Source of the DNA: Cepaea nemoralis
Taxonomy: Eukaryota; Mollusca; Gastropoda; Stylommatophora; Helicidae
Assembly: GCA_014155875.1 (NCBI GenBank)
Contig: JACEFZ010015078.1
Span: 33,783 to 97,782, forward strand
Direction of reading: 5' to 3'
DNA: 64,000 nt
How positions within the stretch are numbered: the first letter of the stretch is position 1; each line of letters starts with the position of its first letter. Shown piece after piece: positions 57,374 through 64,000 of the stretch. Below the pieces are notes generated by a model. The model saw only the letters and a list, made by a program, of their open reading frames with translations, was not told the origin of the DNA and made no database searches. Position numbers and translations under genes: made by a program.

Positions 57374-58403
57374 CTCTTTCAACAAGTCATTTGCTTGCAA
57401 ATCAGTGAGCTTCAACTGTAGTTCAACTCGCACATAATCAAGGTTACAATCAAACGGATTCTCGAACAGAAGAATGTCACTTTCAATTCTGTCAAGATCT
57501 GAAAATCTCTCCACAGAAATGCTTCTTCAAGTCACGAATAAATTTGTTTCGGAAAATCGAGTTTGACATCTTCGGCCATTGTAGCGCAAAACTCTTTGAA
57601 ACAGTGAAAATAAGAAACGTTTTCTCCTTCCTGTTGTATTACAAACAATGACAGCTTTCTCCGAAATCCTTTTGATGATTCTGTAGAGATCACAGACGAG
57701 ATTATCCTTTCCCCGAAGTTTCAAATTCAGCAAATTCAATGGATGATGTGATGTCGACCAACTTTGACAGCCAAGTAGGATCTGACAGCTGTGGATCAGC
57801 TCTATTGTTTTCAGTGAGGAAACCATCTATTTTGTAAAAACGAAACAGGACTTGACCGCAGCTTAGCCACATTCACTGATGTGTGATAAGGCAAGTCACA
57901 GAAGTCAGAATCAATTTCTTCAAGAAACGCCTTTAACTGACCGTGATTCAGTGCATATCCCCGTATGAAGTTCACAGCAGAAACGACTGGTTTCAGTACA
58001 CAAGATAGATCTAAGTCATTCCCCACAGAGTGCTTGCTAATGTATGATGCAGTGTATGAACAGAGCGCACGGAATTTGCAAATTTTCCAACTGAGTCCTG
58101 ATCTGTACCATCAGACTCTTCCTGAGTCCAGCCATGTGTTTTTCCTCCATCAAACTGATTCCACTGAAGGTTATACTTTTTGCATTTCCTTTAAAATTGT
58201 CTTTTCCTGTTGTTGTTCCATGCATGCTGCAAACGGATGCCACCTCTTCCGTTATCTGAAAGTCCAAATTGACACCACAAATGAACACGAGAAGTTACAT
58301 ATCTATAAAATGAATGACTGGCAAAAATTAGTAAATATTTCTGGAGCATTGGATTTGTGTTGACAGCCGGACATCGGGGGGAGGGGGGGGGGAGAGAGAG
58401 AAG

Positions 58404-58474
<71 letters not shown>

Positions 58475-59138
58475 GCGGCGCTACAACAAGGACTTGAGAT
58501 GGTGTGAAATAAGTAAACATTACATTAAACAAGAACATTGGGACGCAGAGGTGTTTCCAAGGCACCAGGGCTGGGTTCTATACTGGCCAAGACCTATTGA
58601 CGCGTCCTCGCCGAGCGTCCTGGGCAACAGGTCCCTTTTGGGTCCTGGCTAAAGTCAGTGGGATCGTTGATTCCTCCGAAGTCGGAGAGTGTCTGCCTGC
58701 ACGGCGAGTCTGCACATCAATAAGCCAGACATGGGACAACGGATACTCACGCAAACCTCAAGTCCTCTATGACATCACACTGATGTTGGACAACAGGATG
58801 TTTTCATTCGGCATACAGGACTTCGCGCTGGAGCCAGCGAACACAAGCAAGCAAGCACAAGAACATCTAGATACAATAATTTATAATTGAAAATTGTAAA
58901 TTTAAGACACATAGTAAACAGGAAGTCTCCGAACGTGTGAATCAATTAATCAATCAGGTTCCGTCTCCACAATGGAGCTTGGCTACAATGAATCTCTAAC
59001 ACTGTCTCTCGCCTTGACTGTACATTATATCAGGCTGATGTTCCTCCATCTCTTGATGTTATCTTCCCACTTGTATCGTTGTCTACCTCTTGCTCACTTG
59101 CCCTCGGACTTGCCCTCCAGTATGGTTTTTATAAGAGT
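57374..59138 (-). pseudogene. hAT transposon, D2 copy, part 3
   Basis: Matches D1 13376-14301 joined to 15477-16377. Transposase frames remain on the minus strand (57826-57527, GKDNLVCDLYRIIKRI; 58026-57811). The 1175 bases that encode the N-terminal zinc finger in D1 are missing, with the join at GTT 58294-58296. The TG array, the unassigned stretch and the old RTE relic (58956-59138) follow. Confidence 0.82.
58405..58474. repeat. TG array, D2
   Basis: (TG)n of about 70 bases after a G-rich run at 58377-58392; partner of 15572-15651. Confidence 0.95.
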
Positions 59139-59146
59139 ATCATGTC

Positions 59147-62100
59147 CTCTAAAAAGTACTGGAGAGGTTTGGTCATAGACCATAACTTTATGAAGGGAAA
59201 ATCCCAACTGCACCTCCCCGTGGTAGAGGATGGAAACACACCGCGGTGTGGCTAACACAGCTCTCGGGACCGAGTATCCACCGGAATAAGTGGACAACTG
59301 CAGCTGAGCTGAGCAGGGCACTCACTTGTCCTTACAGTCGGAAATGGCTGTTAAAGGTAGAGGTAAAAGACCACCATGTGAATGTGGAAGGCAAGGGGAA
59401 ACCACCACATTATCTTCCCAAGACTTCATGGCAAAACACATATCAGAGTTAGTGAACGACGTTAATGGCTGTCTTAGGACATCCTCGTCCGGTAGGGACA
59501 GTCATGAGCCACAGGTGACACCAGACAGTCATCCAGCTACTGATGGCAAAATCATAAACAAAATAAATAAATTTAGAGTAGGAACATGGAATGTTAGGAC
59601 ATTAAATGAGCTAGGAAAGTTGAACAATGTTCTAAGAGAAATGGATAGCATGAATATGAATATACTAGGCGTTAGTGAGATGAGATGGAAGGGATCGGGC
59701 AAAATTATAGCTGACAACTACACAATAATTTATTCTGGAGGGGATACACATGAAAAAGGTGTAGGAATAATACTTGACGAAGAAACAGCCAAGTCACTTA
59801 ATGGATACTGGTGTATTTCAGATAGAGTTATTTTGGTCAAAATCAAAGGCAAACCAATAGATATAAATATTATACAAGTATATGCACCAACAACAAGCAG
59901 TAGTGATGAAGAAATACAACACTTTTACGATGAAATAGAAATGGCGATGGCTCAAATTGGATCACAGGAAATAACAATAATACTTTGCAGATTTTAATGC
60001 AAAAGTAGGAAAGGGGAAAATGGAGGATGTAGTGGGGAATTATGGTTTAGGTACAAGAAATGACAGAGGGGAAAAGCTAATAGAATGGGCAAATATAAAT
60101 GATATGATAATTGGAAACACGTGGTTTAAACACCATAAAAGACGACTATACACATGGAAAAGCCCTGATAAGAAAATACGCAACCAAATTGACTACATAC
60201 TAATTAATAAAAGATTTAGAAATGCTCTAATTAATGTAAAATCAATGCCTGGCGCCGACTGTAATAGTGATCATGTACCACTATGTTGACAAATAAAAGT
60301 AAGATTAAAGAGAGGAAAACAAATGGTTAGGAACATGAGACTTCATAAAGAGGTTCTGAAAGTAGATAAAGAAATTCAAGAACAATACTTAGTGACTGTG
60401 AAAAATAGGTACAATGCAATAGCTAAAATACAGAGTATAAATAAACAATGGGAAATGTTAAGGGACTCCATTCATCACACTAGCAAAGAAATATTACCGG
60501 AGAGAAGTCAAATAGCTAAGAAAAAATGGATGAATGAAGAAATCTTAATGCTGATGGACAAAAGAAAACAGAGTAAAAATGACAAACAAGAATACGCTAA
60601 TATAAATAATGAAATAAAAGATAAATGTTGGAAGGCAAAAGAAAGTTGGTTAAATGAGCAGTGCAAAAAAATTGAATTAAATGCCATTAAAGATACAAAA
60701 ACATGCACAGGCAAAACAGTGAGCTCACGGGAAGAAAAATAAGAATAAATACAGGGTGTTTGAAATCAAAAACAGGAAAGATATTATTGGAGGAAGATGA
60801 TATAATGAAGAGGTGGAATGAGTATATAAAAGAATTATATGATGGGGAAAGGGAAGAATTAACAGAAAAACGTGATTTAGAAGGTCCACCTATTCTAAAA
60901 GAAGAAGTCGCTGACGCTATGAAACATATGAAGAAAGGAAAAACAGCTGGACCAGATGAAATCACAATAGAAGAATTAGAAGTATTGGGAGAATTTGGAG
61001 AAGATATATTAACCAACATGTTAAATGATATTTACAGCAGTGGATATTTACCCAGTGATATGCTGAAATCTGTATTTATAGCTATACCAAAAAGACCAGG
61101 AGCAATTGAATGTGAAGATATTCGCACAATTAACCTCATAAACCATATCACTAAGCTTCTGCTCAGAATCATAATGAGAAGAATCAGAAAGAAAATAAAA
61201 ATGGAAATTAGTGAAGAACAGTATGGATTTGTGGAGGTAAAGGGCACAAACAATGCAATATATACATTACGGACACTAATAGAAAGATCAATAGAGAAAC
61301 AGAAAGACATATATTTATGCTTCATAGATTATACTAAGGCATTTGATAATGTAAAACATCATGAGCTGATTAAAATGTTGGAAAATATCAACATTGATGG
61401 GAAAGATTTAAGAATACTAAAGAATATTTACTGGAACCAAGTAGCAGCAATTAAAATTGGAAATAAAGAGGGTAGTTACGAACACATAAAGCTAGGAGTA
61501 CGACAGAGATGTGTCTTGTCACCAGATCTCTTCTCCCTATATAGCGAAGTAATAATGAGCGAGATCAAAGAGATGCCAGGAATACTAGTTGGAGGTTATA
61601 ATATAAATAATATACGCTAAGCAGATGACACAGCATTGGTGGCAGATAAATCAACAGACCTACAACAATTGCTGGACACTGTAGTAACAGAGAGTGCAAG
61701 GAAAGGACTCTCCTTGAATATCAAGAAAACAGTAACAATTGTGATATCAAAGAAAATGGTGACACCAAAATGTGACATAGAAATAGAAGGAAAAATTCTT
61801 AACCAAGTGGATAATTTTAGATACTTAGGGACATTTATAACATCAGATGGAAGATGTACAACAGAGATTAAGAGCAGAATAGGGCAGGCAAAGGCCGCAT
61901 TTCAGAAAATGAAGAGTATCTTATGCAATAGGTCACTATCACTGAGTGTAAGAAAGGGAGTGCTGAAATGCTATGTAGAACCAGTTTTGCTGTATGGCAG
62001 TGAATCTTGGAATGTAAATGAACAAATTAAGAAGAAATTAGAAGCAACAGAGATGTGGTTCCTGAGACGAATGTTGAGAATTCCTTGGACTGCCAGAGTA

Positions 62101-62401
62101 ACTAACGACGACTGCCTGAAACAGGCTAATGAAACTAGAACATATATACAACAATAAGAAAGAGACAAACAGCTTTCTTTGGTCATGTAATGAGAAGAGA
62201 GGCATTGGAGAACATCGTGACAACTGGAAAGATCGAGGGGAAGAGAGGCAGAGGCAGACCAAGAGAAATGATGCTGGATGGATTGTGAAGGTGGCACGGA
62301 GGAATATCAGCAGCAGAGTTGATCCAGAAAACCAAAGACCGAGATCTGTGGAGAGCCATGAACGCCTACGCCAGCTGGCAGGGCACTTGATGATGATGAT
62401 G
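59147..62401 (+). mobile_element. RTE-type LINE, near full length
   Basis: 3255 bases flanked by ATCATGTC at 59139-59146 and 62402-62409; the single site is at 16378-16385 in D1. It has a 5' untranslated region of about 180 bases, one coding region broken into frames, and a 3' end made of (ATG/GAT)n, as is typical of RTE elements. It landed inside an older RTE relic. Confidence 0.92.
59326..62157 (+). pseudogene. RTE endonuclease-reverse transcriptase, recently broken
   Basis: The endonuclease starts near 59344 (MAVKGRGKRP) with VGTWNVRTLNEL near 59580, LGVSEMRWKG near 59670 and, after a one-base insertion near 59985, ADFNAKVGKG near 59990. A TGA is at 60287, just after the SDHVPLC box. A Lys/Glu-rich linker (60323-60740) follows, then a frameshift near 60710. 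RT has GKTAGPDEITIEEL near 60935, EEQYGFVEVKGT near 61215 and LTKAFDN-like YTKAFDN near 61330. At 61618 a TAA sits where the catalytic YADD tyrosine is expected (ADD follows). The C-terminal part (61636-62157) has VLLYGSESWNV near 61985. RNase H is absent, as expected. This polymerase would nick target DNA and copy its own RNA; this copy cannot. Confidence 0.9.
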
Positions 62402-62489
62402 ATCATGTCTTTTAACGTGGCGAAATATTTCACTTGCCTCCTATTTATTTCCTTACTCAACTCTTTCTTCATTCCCAGTTGTTCTAGAA
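62402..62489 (-). pseudogene. Old RTE relic, middle part (D2)
   Basis: Matches D1 16378-16466. It lies between the young RTE and the small hAT element. The relic continues at 62975-63051. Confidence 0.8.
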
Positions 62490-62974
62490 CAGTGGATTCC
62501 CAATCGGTGGGGAATTCCCCCACCCCCAGGGGGAAATTTTAGGGTTTCCGGGGGGGGGGGGGGAAATTAAGATTATTTCAAGATCACGTTAATACAAGAA
62601 TTGATTACTTGATATTATTTTTCCCTTCATACTGTAAGGTTCTGTACATCTCACCCTTCTAAAATTCAATTTATAAAGTAAGTAGACCCACAAATTATGT
62701 TTTATGTGGATGTCTATACTTTTTATTTAGTATTTGCTATTAAATTTAGCATCCATTATTGCTTATACTGTGTAGAGGTGGGGGGGGGGGGGGGGGATTT
62801 TTAGCTAGGAAATACGAAAAGGGAGAATGACGTTCTGAAAATATGGTGAAGGGGCGCACGGGCCAAATTTTTAGGTAGGAAATACGAAAAGGGGGGCGAG
62901 GGGGGGGGGGGGGGTTTGACGTTCTGAAAATATGGTGAAGGGGGGCATGGGCCAAAAAAGGTTGAGAACCACTG
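62490..62974. mobile_element. Small non-autonomous hAT element
   Basis: The ends are CAGTGGATTCCCAATC and GGTTGAGAACCACTG, of the CAGTGGTTCTCAACC type known from hAT elements. They are flanked by TTCTAGAA (62482-62489) and TTCTAAGA (62975-62982); the D1 site is TTCTAGAA at 16459-16466. It is 485 bases long with no coding frame. Inside, two roughly 80-base units (GAAATACGAAAAGG, then GTTCTGAAAATATGGTGAAG) are tandem, with G runs of 13-19. Confidence 0.85.
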
Positions 62975-63051
62975 TTCTAAGACCACTGCATTTGATTGCT
63001 TTTGTTTCCACGAAATACGACATATTCATCTGTATATCTACATATCCAGGG

Positions 63052-63659
63052 TGTCAAGATCTCCAATAAGACCTTACAGAGGTAAGGAGAGTAAACACAA
63101 GTCTAGTAGTGAGACACCAGACAGGAGAGACACCAAGCACTATAAATAGCCTCACAAGGAGACACATTTGTGTCAGACCAGGGGCCAATGCGTACAGCTG
63201 AGCGAGGGCTTTCCCCAAGCCATTGGGAAGCTTGTCCTTGCGAGTAACCGTGAAGTGCCCGGTTACTCGAGCTCACAAGGCAGCGTGCTTGCGAGACCAT
63301 GCACGCAATAATAGCTACTGCACGGAGAGGACAGTGTCCGTGCTTGTCCACGCAATGTGTAGCGTGTGGACAGACCCGACTGGAGACGGTAGAGAGCAGA
63401 CGTATCCTTGACAAATGCTATAGTTTCTAGGCAATAGGCAAACATTAGGCTGTTCATTTAGATTGTGATTTCGAGCATCATTTCTCACCACTTCATTGCA
63501 TTCATGTTGTATAACGATGATGAAGTATAACGCTCGCAGAGCCATTCAAATGTCGGCTCTAAATAAATTGCATTCCTTTCGCAAATGTCACGAGTTGTTA
63601 TTTCGTGCGGTGCGAAAGTAGGGGAGTCCTGAGAATCTGCAGCGAACAAGTCGCTGACA
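63052..63659 (+). repeat. Element 4 5' LTR (Gmr1-like, runs off window)
   Basis: Starts TGTCAAGATCTCC and ends TCGCTGACA, with the TGTCA/TGACA inverted ends shared with Elements 1 and 2. It contains TATAAATA near 63141 and AATAAA near 63564. It interrupts the old RTE relic after CAGGG (63047-63051); D1 has CAGGG at 16531-16535. The body and 3' LTR lie beyond the window. Confidence 0.82.
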
Positions 63660-63671
63660 GGCAGGACCCCA

Positions 63672-64000
63672 ATTGGTGTCAGAATACAGTGAACCAACGC
63701 CAGCAGGACAATTGGTGTCAGAATACAGTGAACCAACGCCAGCAGGACAATTGGTGTCAGAATACAGTGAACCAACGCCAGCAGGACAATTGGTGTCAGA
63801 ATACAGTGAACCAACGCCAGCAGGACAATTGGTGTCAGAATACAGTGAACCAACGCCAGCAAAGCAATTGGTGTCAGAACACAGAGAACCAACGCCAGCA
63901 GAGCAGTCATAGCAGGCATGTGTTGTAATATTCAACGAACAGTTAACGCCAGCTATCGATTGGTATTAGAAAGTTCTGAACCAGCATCAGTTCATTGCAC
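63672..64000 (+). repeat. 39-bp tandem array repeating a tRNA-Leu primer-binding motif
   Basis: Six units with a 39-base period start at 63672, 63711, 63750, 63789, 63828 and 63867; a degenerate unit follows near 63952. Each full unit contains TGGTGTCAGAA, matching the complement of a tRNA-Leu 3' end over 11 bases, then GAACCAACGCCAGCA. The first motif (63674) is 14 bases after the LTR. Because 39 is a multiple of three, frames stay open across it, but they encode only the repeat and are not a gene. Confidence 0.85.

Noticed and set aside
63485..63935. Three-frame open reading through the 39-bp array, and the array as a possible CRISPR
   Set aside because: The period is a multiple of three, so frames stay open by design. 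Units abut with no spacers, and the context is an LTR element in an animal genome.

Overview
This window comes from a large, repeat-packed animal genome. I find no host gene with a supportable reading frame. Nearly every recognisable stretch is a transposable element, a relic of one, or a simple-sequence array. The mix is AP-endonuclease LINEs (RTE type, an RNase H-bearing I/R1-like type, a LINE type with a C-terminal zinc finger, and a CR1/L2-like tail), hAT DNA transposons of the GTF2IRD2/ZBED-like kind, tRNA-derived SINEs, and Ty3/gypsy-type LTR elements. Long GGTA, TTAG, TG and TA arrays accompany them. This fits a repeat-rich metazoan; I cannot fix the phylum from sequence alone.

The organising feature is a large tandem segmental duplication. 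Copy D1 covers roughly 1-19316 and copy D2 roughly 19317-63051. The two align in order, but each has been invaded separately, so each copy preserves the empty target site of insertions found only in the other. D1 alone holds a CR1/L2-like LINE tail (2346-3083), two zinc-finger LINEs (3328-5876 and 6045-8030) and a LINE A RNase H fragment (about 9030-9590). D2 alone holds a zinc-finger LINE (21588-22920), an unassigned element X1 (23109-26368), LINE A (28005-29740), three Gmr1-like LTR elements, a second element X2 (50062-57369), a near-complete RTE LINE (59147-62401), a small hAT element (62490-62974) and the start of a fourth LTR element at 63052. Present in both copies, and so older, are the hAT transposon (12297-16835 in D1, scattered through 42029-63051 in D2) with its internal SINEs, several RTE relics and the tRNA-like SINEs.

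The most informative genes are in the LTR elements. Element 2 (42092-49095) carries one open 1528-codon gag-pol frame whose order is Gag, protease, integrase, reverse transcriptase, RNase H. That is Ty3/gypsy-type enzyme sequence in Ty1/copia order, the arrangement described for the Gmr1 lineage. Its LTRs differ at about 2 of 530 positions, so it landed recently. Element 1 (29961-37983) has the same order but is broken by stops and frameshifts. Element 3 (about 38880-41949, minus strand) keeps only an LTR, a primer-binding site, gag and part of protease. Element 4 begins at 63052 and has an unusual 39-bp tandem array downstream of its LTR that repeats a tRNA-Leu-type primer-binding motif.

The strongest leads are: the Gmr1-like family and its four local insertions; the amplified primer-binding motif; element X, with 4-bp target duplications and TGTGACA ends but no recognised transposase; and repeated insertion of zinc-finger LINEs into GGTA-rich sequence, one copy flanked by a 167-bp direct repeat. 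All identities and alignments were read by eye and no database search was possible.
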